A DNA stretch of 64,000 bases, from the NCBI GenBank assembly GCA_035530275.1, contig DATKVC010000019.1:62001-126000 (forward strand), written 5' to 3'. Below the pieces are notes generated by a model. It did no database searches. It saw only the letters and a program-made list of their open reading frames with translations, and had not been told where the DNA came from. Position 1 is the stretch's first letter, and each line of letters starts with the position of its first letter. The position numbers and the translations under genes are program-made. Positions 43,166 to 51,382 of the stretch are shown piece after piece. The stretch is from CAIJMU01 sp035530275 (GTDB lineage: Bacteria > Spirochaetota > Spirochaetia > Treponematales > Rectinemataceae).

Positions 43166-43231
43166 GCCTCCGCCTTTTCGAAAACCATCCGAGTTCCGAA
43201 AAGGCCCTTGCTGAGCCCCCTTTTATCGATA

Positions 43232-43260
43232 TTGACAACAGGTACGGATGTTCCTATAGT
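43232..43260 (+). promoter_or_regulatory. Strong predicted sigma70-type promoter for rho
   Basis: TTGACA, exactly 17 bp, then TATAGT. This is the best promoter match in the window. The transcript would have a leader of about 180 bp before the rho start codon. Confidence 0.75.
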
Positions 43261-43272
43261 CGGACGATCGAC

Positions 43273-43303
43273 CGCGGCGGAACGACGTGGTCGTTCCGCC
43301 GCG
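43273..43303 (+). promoter_or_regulatory. Perfect 14-bp hairpin in the rho leader
   Basis: CGCGGCGGAACGAC (43273-43286) and GTCGTTCCGCCGCG (43290-43303) pair perfectly around a GTG loop. It begins only about 6 bp after the expected transcription start and has no T-tract, so it is a leader structure and not a terminator. rho genes in other bacteria control themselves through their leaders, which makes this a candidate control or mRNA-stabilising element. Confidence 0.7.
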
Positions 43304-43448
43304 AGGACTTGCCGCACGCCGGTCGCCGGGCTTTCGCGGGCGGACCACGGGTTCGCCGAGGCCGAAGCACCCCGACCATCAATCCCCACACTACGAAGAA
43401 CGAGGGCAGGCCGAAAGCGGCGTGCCTCGGAGCATTGAGGGAGCAACT

Positions 43449-45221
43449 ATGGCGATTATTCGGAAGCGCAAGACTCAGGACGCGGCTGACGCCGGAGCGG
43501 CGGAGGGCGAAGGCCAACAGGAGCTGACCCTTCAGGAAGGCGATTCGGCGGCCGACGAAGGCGCGGCCATTGATGAAGGTTCCTTTCCGGTCCTGGGCGA
43601 TGAAGGCATGACGGAGTCGGATGAGGAACTCGCCGAAGGCGGGGCCGAGGCCCCGTCCGGCATCGAACCGGGCGAGGAGAACGAGGGGCGCAGCCCCGTC
43701 CGCATCCGCGTCAAGCGCAAGGTCTCGCGCGAGGGCTCCGCCTCGGGCCAGCCGACGCCCCCATCGCAGGGAGGACCATCAACCAACGGCTGGAACCAGG
43801 GATCGGCGGCCGCACGGGATGCCGATCGCGAGCCCGGCTTCCTGCGCAGGCAGGAGAGCTTCGAGCGCAATCAACCCGAGGTAGCCTCGCGGGTCGAGGG
43901 CTACCGCGAACCCAACGGGGGGCGCGGCGACCTCGGAGAGAATCGCTCCCGCCTCTCCATCAACGACCTTACCGAAATGGGTCTCAAGGAGCTCCGCGAC
44001 CTCGGCTCCAAGTACGGCATCAATCATGAGGAGATGATCGCCTACAAGAAGCAGGAGCTCATCTTCTACATCCTCAAGGCCCACACGGATCGCGGCGGCA
44101 TCATCTACGCCTATGGATCCCTCGAGATACTCCCCGACGGCTACGGCTTCCTCCGTTCGCCGCAGAATTCCTACCTGCCCGGCACCGACGACATCTATAT
44201 CAGCCCCAGCCAGATCAGGCTCTTCAACCTGAAGACGGGCGACACGGTCTACGGGCAGATCCGCAGCCCCAAGGAGGGCGAGCGCTTCTTCGCGATGCTC
44301 CGCGTCGAGCAGGTCAACTTCGACGAACCCGCCGTCGCCCAGAACCGCATCCCCTTCGAGAACCTCACGCCCCTGTATCCGAACCAGCGCCTCAACCTCG
44401 AGACAGATACCAAGGAACTCTCGACCAGGATCATCAATCTCTTCTGTCCCATCGGGAAGGGCCAGCGCGCCCTTATCGTCTCCCCGCCCCGAACGGGCAA
44501 GACGATATTGATGCAAAAGATCGCCAACGCGATCACGGCCAACCAACCCGAGGTCTATCTCATCGTCCTCCTTATCGACGAGCGCCCCGAGGAAGTCACC
44601 GACATGGAGCGCACGGTCAAGGCCGAGGTCATCTCCTCGACCTTCGACGAGCAGGCCACCCGCCACGTCCAGGTCGCCGAAATGGTCCTCGACAAGGCCA
44701 AGCGCCTCGTCGAGCACGGCAAGGATGTCGTCATCCTCCTCGATTCCATCACCCGCCTCGCCCGGGCCTACAACCAGACCGTACCGACGAGCGGCAAGAT
44801 ACTTTCGGGCGGCGTGGATTCCAACGCCCTCCACAAGCCCAAGCGCTTCTTCGGCGCGGCGCGCAACATCGAGGGCGGCGGTTCCCTCACCATCATCGCG
44901 ACGGCCCTCATCGACACCGGCTCGCGCATGGACGAAGTCATCTTCGAGGAGTTCAAGGGCACGGGCAACATGGAGATCAACCTCGACCGGAGGCTCTCCG
45001 ACCGACGCCTCTTCCCGGCGATCAGCATCAAGAAATCGGGCACGCGGAAAGAGGAGCTCCTCCTCACGGACGAGGAGCTCCAGAAGATCTGGGTTCTCCG
45101 CAAGGTCATCAACCCGATGGAGGACGCCGAAATCATGGAGCTCCTCATCGACCGGATGATGAAATCGCGCAACAACGAGGCCTTCTTAAAGTCGATGAAT
45201 ACCCCGATGGGTGGCGATTAG
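43449..45221 (+). CDS. rho: Transcription termination factor Rho
   Basis: A 590-residue Rho, longer than the about 420 of E. coli because of an acidic and then basic, Arg/Gly-rich N-terminal extension (about residues 1-175). The Rho N-domain follows (LTEMGLKELRDLGSKYGI), then the RNA-binding cold-shock fold (YGSLEILPDGYGFLRS). The hexameric ATPase has Walker A PPRTGKT and Walker B ILLDSITRLAR. The Q-loop/R-loop region is intact. GAGGGAG precedes ATG 43449. Extended Rho N-termini are known in several phyla and are linked to RNA binding or phase separation. Confidence 0.97.
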   Translation: MAIIRKRKTQDAADAGAAEGEGQQELTLQEGDSAADEGAAIDEGSFPVLGDEGMTESDEELAEGGAEAPSGIEPGEENEGRSPVRIRVKRKVSREGSASGQPTPPSQGGPSTNGWNQGSAAARDADREPGFLRRQESFERNQPEVASRVEGYREPNGGRGDLGENRSRLSINDLTEMGLKELRDLGSKYGINHEEMIAYKKQELIFYILKAHTDRGGIIYAYGSLEILPDGYGFLRSPQNSYLPGTDDIYISPSQIRLFNLKTGDTVYGQIRSPKEGERFFAMLRVEQVNFDEPAVAQNRIPFENLTPLYPNQRLNLETDTKELSTRIINLFCPIGKGQRALIVSPPRTGKTILMQKIANAITANQPEVYLIVLLIDERPEEVTDMERTVKAEVISSTFDEQATRHVQVAEMVLDKAKRLVEHGKDVVILLDSITRLARAYNQTVPTSGKILSGGVDSNALHKPKRFFGAARNIEGGGSLTIIATALIDTGSRMDEVIFEEFKGTGNMEINLDRRLSDRRLFPAISIKKSGTRKEELLLTDEELQKIWVLRKVINPMEDAEIMELLIDRMMKSRNNEAFLKSMNTPMGGD

Positions 45222-45258
45222 GGAAGAAGACCGCGGAGGCGCCGAAATTGCGGTGACT

Positions 45259-45325
45259 GACGATTTCCGCTTTGCGGAAATCGTCCCGCCGAGCGAGGCG
45301 AAGGCGAGGCGCAGGCGAGGCGAAG
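45259..45325. repeat. Hairpin plus three 11-bp direct repeats after rho
   Basis: GACGATTTCCGC and GCGGAAATCGTC (45259-45285) form a perfect 12-bp stem with a TTT loop, 38 bp after the rho stop. It has no T-tract. Three 11-bp tandem copies follow: GCGAGGCGAAG, GCGAGGCGCAG and GCGAGGCGAAG (45293-45325). It may protect the rho mRNA 3' end. Confidence 0.65.
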
Positions 45326-45337
45326 GCCAGGGGCCGA

Positions 45338-45366
45338 TTGACCTTGGGGTCAAAAGAGTATATTTT
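45338..45366 (+). promoter_or_regulatory. Predicted promoter for rpmE
   Basis: TTGACC, 17 bp, TATTTT. It gives rpmE its own transcript with a leader of about 110 bp, independent of rho. Confidence 0.55.
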
Positions 45367-45484
45367 CATTTGGCGAAATCATGCGCGATCCAGGCGGCTT
45401 GCCGCCTTTCGCGACGTCGGTCCCGGCGAATGCCGAGATGGCCGGTTTTCAGACATTCAGTGCAGTGGCACAGCGAGGTAGATC

Positions 45485-45700
45485 ATGAAGGCGAGCATTC
45501 ATCCCAAGTACGAGATGACGACGATTACCTGCGCCTGCGGCAATGTCATCGAGACCCGTTCGACGGTGAAGAATATCCAGGTGGAAATTTGTTCCGCCTG
45601 CCACCCCTTCTTTACCGGGAAACAGAAACTCGTCGACACCGCTGGACGCATCGAGCGTTTCAACAAGAAATACGGCATCAAGGCGCCGGTCGAGAAATAA
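45485..45700 (+). CDS. rpmE: Ribosomal protein bL31, zinc-binding type
   Basis: A 71-residue large-subunit protein. It has the zinc-ribbon Cys set, CACGN and CSACHPFFTG, which marks the zinc-containing form. The tail KYGIKAPVEK is typical. Cells often carry a second, Cys-less form used when zinc is scarce; none is in this window. The gene has its own promoter and a clear terminator. Confidence 0.96.
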   Translation: MKASIHPKYEMTTITCACGNVIETRSTVKNIQVEICSACHPFFTGKQKLVDTAGRIERFNKKYGIKAPVEK

Positions 45701-45737
45701 GCGACCAATCGGCGTTCCCTGTCGCCGACTTGAAAAG

Positions 45738-45760
45738 GCCCGCCCCACGGCGGGCTTTTT
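45738..45760 (+). terminator. Rho-independent terminator of rpmE
   Basis: GCCCGCC (45738-45744), a CCAC loop, GGCGGGC (45749-45755) and then TTTTT. It is 37 bp after the rpmE stop. A group II intron fragment begins 6 bp later. Confidence 0.92.
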
Positions 45761-45765
45761 CATTG

Positions 45766-45871
45766 GTGCGCCCGGCAGGGCGCACCCACGGGCGGGTGAA
45801 AGTCCCGTACGGACCTGGTAAGGGCAGCCAGTAGCCGAAGGCCAAGGGTGTCAGGGGCGACCCTGAATCTA
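45766..45871 (+). mobile_element. Group II intron 5' fragment (class C-like)
   Basis: The sequence begins GTGCGCCCGGCAGGGCGCAC and continues with the domain I landmarks GGGTGAAAGTCCCGTAC, AGCCAGTAGCCGAAGGCC and AAGGGTGTC...GAATCT. These match, in order, the start of class IIC introns as I know them from Oceanobacillus and Bacillus halodurans. Similarity stops near 45871. No reverse transcriptase and no domain V are found before the next gene, so only the 5' end is left. Its position directly behind a terminator hairpin fits class C, which inserts after such hairpins. Confidence 0.78.
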
Positions 45872-45957
45872 AGTTGGGGACGACACGAAGTTGATGGTTC
45901 CTCGGGCGATTTCAGACATCAGCCGCAGACTCGACTGTGCTTTCATTTGAACATGTC

Positions 45958-45983
45958 TTCATATGATCATGTGCGCATATGAA
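45958..45983. promoter_or_regulatory. Inverted repeat resembling an ArsR/SmtB-type operator, without a gene
   Basis: TTCATATG (45958-45965) and CATATGAA (45976-45983) form a perfect dyad in an AT-rich patch, with a partial third copy, TTTGAACATG, just upstream. Operators of ArsR/SmtB metal sensors often contain ATATGAA/TTCATAT halves. No regulator gene is left beside it. Only a short frame begins at ATG 45979, with no recognisable product. Confidence 0.45.
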
Positions 45984-46063
45984 CAAGGAAAACTCGCCGC
46001 GCCTGCGTGTTCAGCCTACCAAGAACTCACCCGCCCGGAAACTACGGCTGCCCCTGGAAGATC

Positions 46064-46849
46064 TTACCCGGGAATTTCGAAGACGCCCTCGAGGATGTGC
46101 TTCGGCCCATAGGCGAAATGGAGTAGCTCCTCGCGGCTCGTGACGCCCGAAAGCACGAGGACGGTCTCAATGTCGGTTTCGACGCCGGCGACTATGTCGG
46201 TGTCCATGCGGTCGCCGACGATGGCCGTCTCCTCACGGGTCGCGCCGAGGCGCTTGAGGGCATGGCGCATGATGAGGGGATTGGGCTTGCCGACGAAGTA
46301 GGCCTTGCGCCCCGTCGCGAGTTCGATGGGAGCGATGAGGGCACCGCAGGCGGGGATCATGCCCGTCTCGGAGGGGCCGTTGAGGTCGGGATTGGTGCCG
46401 ATGAGGCGGGCCCCGCCCAGGACGAGGTTGACGGCCTTTTCGATGGTGTCCAGGCCGTAGCTATGGGATTCGCCGATGACGACATAGTCCGGATTGACGT
46501 TGTTCATCGTGTAGCCGGCTTCGTAGAGGGCGTTGATGAGGCCGGGCTCGCCCAGGACGTAGGCCGAGCCGCCGGGGCGCTGGCTCGCGAGAAAGGAGGC
46601 CGTGGCGAGGGCGCTCGTATAGAAGTGCTCCGGCCCCACCTCGATGCCGAGGCGTTCGAGCTTTTGGGAAAGCTCTATGGGCGAACGTTCGCTCGAATTG
46701 GTCAGGAAGAGGAATCGCTTGTTCCTTTCCTTGAGCCAGGCGACGAATTCGGCCGCACCTCGGAGAAGACGGTTCCCATGATAGATAACCCCGTCCATGT
46801 CGATGATGAAGGCCGATTTGCCCCTGATCGTGTCGAGATTGCTTTCCAT
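46064..46849 (-). CDS. HAD-superfamily phosphatase, NagD-like
   Basis: A 261-residue HAD hydrolase of subfamily IIA. The nucleophile motif is FIIDMDGVIYHGN, motif II is FLTNSS and the late motif is AIVGDRMDTDI. A type-II cap lies between them. Members dephosphorylate nucleotides or small sugar phosphates such as p-nitrophenyl phosphate; the natural substrate is unknown. ATG 46849 begins MESNLDTIRG; a TTG 20 codons upstream is less likely. rdgB lies 81 bp upstream on the same strand. Confidence 0.92.
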   Translation of the reverse strand: MESNLDTIRGKSAFIIDMDGVIYHGNRLLRGAAEFVAWLKERNKRFLFLTNSSERSPIELSQKLERLGIEVGPEHFYTSALATASFLASQRPGGSAYVLGEPGLINALYEAGYTMNNVNPDYVVIGESHSYGLDTIEKAVNLVLGGARLIGTNPDLNGPSETGMIPACGALIAPIELATGRKAYFVGKPNPLIMRHALKRLGATREETAIVGDRMDTDIVAGVETDIETVLVLSGVTSREELLHFAYGPKHILEGVFEIPG

Positions 46850-46930
46850 GGCCTGGATAGTAGCCTGCGGCCGCAGGTCGGCCAAGGGTGGCAGTGCGCC
46901 TCGGGCCAAGGGAGGCGCTGCGCTCCCAGG

Positions 46931-47533
46931 CTAGGGCAGCCTCTCCAGATCCGCGAGAAGGGAAGCCATTCGCCGCCCCGCCCTCCCCCGATGCGAAACG
47001 AGGTTCTTTTCGTCCTGCGAAAGCTCGGCGACGCTCTTGCCAAGTTCGGGCAGGAAGACGATGGGATCATAGCCGAAGCCGCCCTTGCCGCGGGGAGCGC
47101 GGAGAAGTTCGCCCGGACAGGTCTCCTGGATGACGAAAACCCGTTCATCGTCGAGGATGAGGGCGAGGGCGCAAACGAAGGCGCAGCGCCGGTCTTCGAG
47201 TCCCTCGCAGTTTTCGAGGAGGAGGGCGTTGCGCTCCGCCGAATCGAGCTTGCGCCTTCCATCCTCCGAGCCGTAGCGTGCCGAAAGAACACCGGGCGCC
47301 CCGCCGAGGCCGTGGACGGCGAGGCCCGAGTCGTCGGCAAGGGAGGGACTGCGGGTGAGGGCGTAAAGGGCTCGGGCCTTGATCAGGGCGTTCTCGATAT
47401 AGGTAGTGCCGTTTTCCTCGACATCAAAGGCCGGATGCCCAACCTCCGCGGGTCTCCTGAGCTTATGGCCGGGGAAGAGGGGGGCGAGCTCGACGAGTTT
47501 GTGTGCGTTGCCTGTCGCGACAAGGAGTTCCAT
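46931..47533 (-). CDS. rdgB: dITP/XTP pyrophosphatase (RdgB/HAM1)
   Basis: A 200-residue house-cleaning enzyme that removes deaminated purine nucleotides from the pool. It shows the substrate-binding start LLVATGNAHKLVEL, the metal site LADDSGLAV, and the late FGYDPIVFLPELGKSVAELS. The motif set is complete. Its first 151 bp overlap, in another frame, the end of the next upstream gene. Confidence 0.95.
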   Translation of the reverse strand: MELLVATGNAHKLVELAPLFPGHKLRRPAEVGHPAFDVEENGTTYIENALIKARALYALTRSPSLADDSGLAVHGLGGAPGVLSARYGSEDGRRKLDSAERNALLLENCEGLEDRRCAFVCALALILDDERVFVIQETCPGELLRAPRGKGGFGYDPIVFLPELGKSVAELSQDEKNLVSHRGRAGRRMASLLADLERLP

Positions 47534-48411
47534 GGAGGCAGCCTAGCCTGCTCGGTGTCGGGGCGGCAAGTCTGATCCTGTTTCTTGAGATAATGGATAC
47601 CCGAGTCCACCGAGCCCTTCGGCACCTTGAGCAGGCGGGCGACGACCGAGTTGGGCACGAGGGGGCGAAAATTCCTCAAATCAGCCAAGGCGCATTCATA
47701 CTCCTTTCTCGATCTTTCGAGGGCCCCAAGGAGTCCTTCCCGCTGCAGCTCTCCCACTTCTTCGGCAAGCCGAGCCTCATAGATGCGAATGGCGCTCCAG
47801 GCGCGGTTTCGGCGCGCCGTCATCCTCTCGAAACGACAGCGCTCGATTTCCAGAAAGCGGCGAGCCTGGGCGAGGGCCAAGGACAAATGGGTCTCGGGAA
47901 GGCCCGTGATCTCCGCGGCGAGGCGGGTCTCGCGATCTCCGGCCTCCCAGGCGCACTTGATGAGAAGGTAGAGGATGCGGCTGTCGCGTGCCTTCCTGTG
48001 CCGCCGAGACGTGAAAATCGGGGCACGATCGATCGAAGGCTCGATGGCCAGGACATCGCTTTCGCTTTCCCACTCGTAATGTTCGGGGTCGGCGAAACGA
48101 AGGGAGCGCTCGCAGGCCATGTCGCGCTCGCGAAGACGGCGTTCGTCCCTTCTGTAGCTTTTGGCCAGATAGCGCAGGCTCGAGGAGACATAGCTTTCGA
48201 AACTCGAACCTCTATCAACATAGCGGTCGAGCAGGGAAAGGATGCGCTCTCGATGATGCGCGAGGCTATCGGCCGCCTGATCGACCGTGTCGAAGCCGAA
48301 TCTCCCCGGATCGCTGTAGAGAATCTTGCCCAGGGCCGCGAGAAAGGCCCTGCGCCCCTCCTCGCTCTTCTTCCACTCCCCCCATCGCGATTCAAAGCCG
48401 AGCTCCTCCAT
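47383..48411 (-). CDS. Conserved helical protein of unknown function with C-terminal HTH-like segment
   Basis: A 342-residue protein that I do not recognise by name. It is highly charged and helical (LRYLAKSYRRDERRLRERDM). Near residue 270 it has a short HTH-like stretch, VPNSVVARLLKVPKGSVDSG, that resembles a sigma region or regulator helix. The last about 50 residues lie inside rdgB in another frame and look like out-of-frame rdgB sequence (Ser/Pro-rich), so the original stop may have been lost. No ribosome-binding site decides the start. It is likely a regulator, as an inference. Confidence 0.6.
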   Translation of the reverse strand: MEELGFESRWGEWKKSEEGRRAFLAALGKILYSDPGRFGFDTVDQAADSLAHHRERILSLLDRYVDRGSSFESYVSSSLRYLAKSYRRDERRLRERDMACERSLRFADPEHYEWESESDVLAIEPSIDRAPIFTSRRHRKARDSRILYLLIKCAWEAGDRETRLAAEITGLPETHLSLALAQARRFLEIERCRFERMTARRNRAWSAIRIYEARLAEEVGELQREGLLGALERSRKEYECALADLRNFRPLVPNSVVARLLKVPKGSVDSGIHYLKKQDQTCRPDTEQARLPPWNSLSRQATHTNSSSSPPSSPAISSGDPRRLGIRPLMSRKTALPISRTP

Positions 48412-48510
48412 GCTTTCCTCCTCGGAGAGACAAAGCAGGAGGCATGCCAGGCGCCGAATCGACAGGCGAGGTAACGAAGTTTCTACCGTGGCTCCAAGGA
48501 ATTAGCATGA

Positions 48511-48534
48511 GCGGAAAAGAGAAGACTTTTCCGC
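48511..48534. promoter_or_regulatory. Perfect 9-bp inverted repeat between convergently spaced minus-strand genes
   Basis: GCGGAAAAG and CTTTTCCGC with a 6-bp loop, 36 bp beyond the nrnA-like stop. It has no T-tract on either strand. It may be an mRNA 3'-end structure or a protein-binding site. Confidence 0.4.
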
Positions 48535-48569
48535 AAGACGAAGGTCCCGTGCAGGATGCTTACATTCGC

Positions 48570-49553
48570 TTACATAAACCCTTCGTCGCCGAACCAGGGC
48601 CGGAAGGCCTCGAGAAGCATATCGCGGACATCCTCGACCTTGCCGCGGATGGAAAGACCTGCAGCGAGCCTGTGGCCGCCGCCGCCGAAGCGCGCGGCGA
48701 TCGAGCCGACGTCGATCCGCTCATGCGATCGAAGTCCGACGGTGCAGTCGTTCTCACTTTCTTGCCGGATGATCATCGCCGACTCGCAGCCCGCGACGGT
48801 TAGCAGCAATTGATAGAGCATGTCCGAATCGCGGCTGGCGAGGCCGAATCGCTGCTGGTCCTCGAGGGTCATGAAGGAAACGAGGAGTTTCCCGTCGAAA
48901 TGGGGCTCGACGCGGGTGAGGAACTCGCCCATGAGCTTGCGCGACAGGAGGGACTTGCCGCTATGCATCATGCCGTAGATTTTTTTCGGCGAGGCACCGG
49001 CTGCGACGAGGCGGGAGGCGGCGGCCCAGGTTTCGGCCGAGCCCTCGTCGAGATGGCGCCAGTAGCCGGTATCGGTGGAAAGCCCGAAAAAGAGGTACTC
49101 TGCCTCCTCTTTGGTCGGCCGGTCGCCCGCCGCCTCGATGAGGGCGAGGATGAGGCTCGTTACCGAGGGGGCGCGGTCGTCGATGAAGAGGACGTCGCCC
49201 TGGGCCTCTCCCGATGCATGGTGATCGATGAAGGCGAGGGGCACCTTGGGCAGACTGTCGGCGATGGATCCGATGCGCTTGATGCTCGAGCAATCGACGA
49301 TGATGGCCGCCGCCCTCTCGGTGCCGTCGACCTCGGGAACGACGGGCTGAAAACGGTGCTCGAAGGGCATGATCTCGGTGCGAGTAAAGGGGCCCGAGGA
49401 ACAGAGGGCTATCTTCTTGCCCCGCCGCCTGAGCCAGGATCCGAGGGCGAGTTGGGAGCCGACGCAATCGCCGTCGGGCTCCTTGTGCCCAATGACGAAG
49501 AAGACGGAATGATCGTCGATGAACTCGAGGAGTTCGGGGGGAACGGCTTTCAT
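48570..49553 (-). CDS. DHH-family phosphoesterase, NrnA-like
   Basis: A 327-residue DHH/DHHA1 protein. The DHH domain has GHKEPDGDCVGS, IIVDCSS and FIDHHASG as metal-binding motifs, with FGLSTDTGYW. The DHHA1 domain ends in ARFGGGGHRLAAG. Proteins of this type degrade nanoRNA, pAp or pGpG from cyclic di-GMP. A diguanylate cyclase exists in the same window, so a role in ending that signal is possible. The ATG overlaps the M24 peptidase stop by 4 bp. Confidence 0.93.
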   Translation of the reverse strand: MKAVPPELLEFIDDHSVFFVIGHKEPDGDCVGSQLALGSWLRRRGKKIALCSSGPFTRTEIMPFEHRFQPVVPEVDGTERAAAIIVDCSSIKRIGSIADSLPKVPLAFIDHHASGEAQGDVLFIDDRAPSVTSLILALIEAAGDRPTKEEAEYLFFGLSTDTGYWRHLDEGSAETWAAASRLVAAGASPKKIYGMMHSGKSLLSRKLMGEFLTRVEPHFDGKLLVSFMTLEDQQRFGLASRDSDMLYQLLLTVAGCESAMIIRQESENDCTVGLRSHERIDVGSIAARFGGGGHRLAAGLSIRGKVEDVRDMLLEAFRPWFGDEGFM

Positions 49554-50722
49554 GGGTGTCCACACAGGAGGAAGGCGGTCTGGGGCCTGTCGCCGGAGAC
49601 GACGGGCCGACCATCCTTGATATAGACATCGATTTCGGTGCGAAGGCCGAAATCCTCGAAATACAGCCCCGGTTCGACCGAGAAACAGGCACCCTCGATG
49701 AGTTCTCGATGATCGGGAAATTCGATCGAATCGAGGTTGGCCCCGGAGCCATGGACCTCGACATCGATGCCGTGGCCGGTGCGGTGGCGCAGGGCCTGGG
49801 CATAGCCGGCCGAAAGAAGGTGGCCACGCACATGGGCGTCGACCTCGGCGCCGCTCACGCGCCGGCCCTCGGCCGCAGCAGCGGCGATGAAGCTCACCGC
49901 GGCGTCGCGGGAGGCTATCAGGGCGGCGAAGGGGGCCTGGGCCTTTGCGGGAACCGTTCCGCCGAAGACGCCGAGCCAGGAAATATCGGCGTAGATCGAA
50001 CCAAGGGTCTTCATTTTCGCCCAGAGATCGAGCTGGATGATGTCGCCTTCGGCGAAGGCGCGATCTTTGGCGGGGTCGGGGGCGAAGTGGGGATCGTTCG
50101 AATGAAGGCCGGCGCCGACGATGGGGGGATGATCCGTTTCCATGCCCATCTCCTCGAAAAGGCCCAGAATCCACGATTGGACCTCGACCTCGGTCGCTCT
50201 TTCGCGCCGCCGATAGCGCTCGTCGACCCGGGCCCAGACGCGACGCACGACCTCGTAGAGATTGCGGGCGGCCCTTTCGTGGCTTTCGATGCCGGAGCCG
50301 TCGATGAGGCCTTGAAGGCGCTGCACGAGACCGTCTGCGGGTACGAGGACGATGCCGGCCGATTCGAGGAGGAGGGCCGTGCCATGATCGAGGGTGGAGA
50401 CCGCCGAAACGGTTTCGGACCATTGGACGCCGACCCTCCTGCCCTTGAATCGCTCGAGAAGGGAGATCAGGCCTGCGCGGGAATCGTAGCGGAGCAGGGC
50501 TCCCGGCAGGGAATCGAGGGCCCCCGGCTCGACCCCGTGGACGATGCGGAGGGGCTCGCCCGTCGCAGGCACGAAATAGAACCACCAGCGGCTATTCGTC
50601 GTATCGGGGGGAAGATCCAGGATTCTGTCGGAGAGGGAATCACGGTGATGGAAGTTGCAGAAAAGCCACCAATCGACGCCGGCATCCCGCAGGGCCGCGC
50701 TGATTTTCGCGAGATCGAACAT
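49550..50722 (-). CDS. M24-family metallopeptidase (Xaa-Pro aminopeptidase-like)
   Basis: A 390-residue protein. The N-terminal half is a creatinase-type domain, and the C-terminal half has the pita-bread fold. Metal ligands are visible as LDLWAK, ADISW, His in HRTGHGIDVEVHG, and the Glu residues in SVEPGLYFEDFGLRTEID. It should cut Xaa-Pro dipeptides or a related substrate. It is coupled to the nrnA-like gene by a 4-bp overlap. Confidence 0.92.
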   Translation of the reverse strand: MFDLAKISAALRDAGVDWWLFCNFHHRDSLSDRILDLPPDTTNSRWWFYFVPATGEPLRIVHGVEPGALDSLPGALLRYDSRAGLISLLERFKGRRVGVQWSETVSAVSTLDHGTALLLESAGIVLVPADGLVQRLQGLIDGSGIESHERAARNLYEVVRRVWARVDERYRRRERATEVEVQSWILGLFEEMGMETDHPPIVGAGLHSNDPHFAPDPAKDRAFAEGDIIQLDLWAKMKTLGSIYADISWLGVFGGTVPAKAQAPFAALIASRDAAVSFIAAAAAEGRRVSGAEVDAHVRGHLLSAGYAQALRHRTGHGIDVEVHGSGANLDSIEFPDHRELIEGACFSVEPGLYFEDFGLRTEIDVYIKDGRPVVSGDRPQTAFLLCGHP

Positions 50723-50889
50723 GGGAGAGAAATCCTTTCCGGCCGCGACCGAAACCTCCCATGGAGGCGATCGGACACGAACATGGGACTATAGTACCGA
50801 GGCGAGGCGATATCGCCCAGGCCGGAAAGGCCGATGGGACCCGAAAAGCGCCTATTTTCGAAATCGCTACGAGAATGCCGGCCTCGGGC

Positions 50890-51279
50890 TCAGAACTTGA
50901 TTTGCAGATCCTTTATGTCGGCGAATTTGCCCTTGCCGGCCTGGGAATCGAGCACGCCCCACGAAGAGTCGGTCCGGTCGCTCGAAGCGTAGATCCTGAT
51001 GTGGTCGAAGACGCCGTCCTTGTAGAATACCATCGCATAGGGATAGGCCGTGTCATGGCCAAAGACGATCTCGGCCTTGCCGCCCGGCACGAACCAGGTG
51101 ATAGGCACGTAGACGTCGGCAAGGTTAATCGGACCCTGACGGTAGACGAGACGATAGCCGTCGGCGTGGGAATAGATCTTCACCACGTCGAGGCGGACGG
51201 GATAATAGGACGAGGTATCGGCCGCGAGACCGAGGGCAAGCGCGACCAAGACAACCAGTATGACGATCCTTCGCTTCAT
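50890..51279 (-). CDS. Exported protein of unknown function
   Basis: A 129-residue protein with a signal peptide, MKRRIVILVVLVALALGLAA, and a small mature domain of beta-rich sequence (VYVPITWFVPGGKAEIVFGH). ATG 51279 is chosen because GGAGG lies 5 bp upstream; ATG 51291 is 4 codons longer. I recall similar small exported proteins in other spirochaetes but cannot name the family. The divergent nth gene lies 103 bp away. Confidence 0.72.
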   Translation of the reverse strand: MKRRIVILVVLVALALGLAADTSSYYPVRLDVVKIYSHADGYRLVYRQGPINLADVYVPITWFVPGGKAEIVFGHDTAYPYAMVFYKDGVFDHIRIYASSDRTDSSWGVLDSQAGKGKFADIKDLQIKF

Positions 51280-51382
51280 TCGATCCTCCATGCTCCCCCT
51301 AGTATAAAGCCGGACGCGGCCAATGCAAGCCGGACCGCGCAGCGCGCTTTCGCGGGGCCGAAGTGAAGGCTAGACTCTCGCA

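Noticed and set aside
43172..43205. Terminator after the bactofilin gene
   Set aside because: GCCTTTTCG and CGAAAAGGC can pair, but the 16-bp loop is large and no T-tract follows directly.
43779..44834. A 351-codon minus-strand frame opposite rho
   Set aside because: Shadow frame; the Rho motifs on the plus strand leave no doubt.
49556..50794. A 412-codon plus-strand frame opposite the M24 peptidase
   Set aside because: Shadow of the peptidase gene with metal ligands intact.
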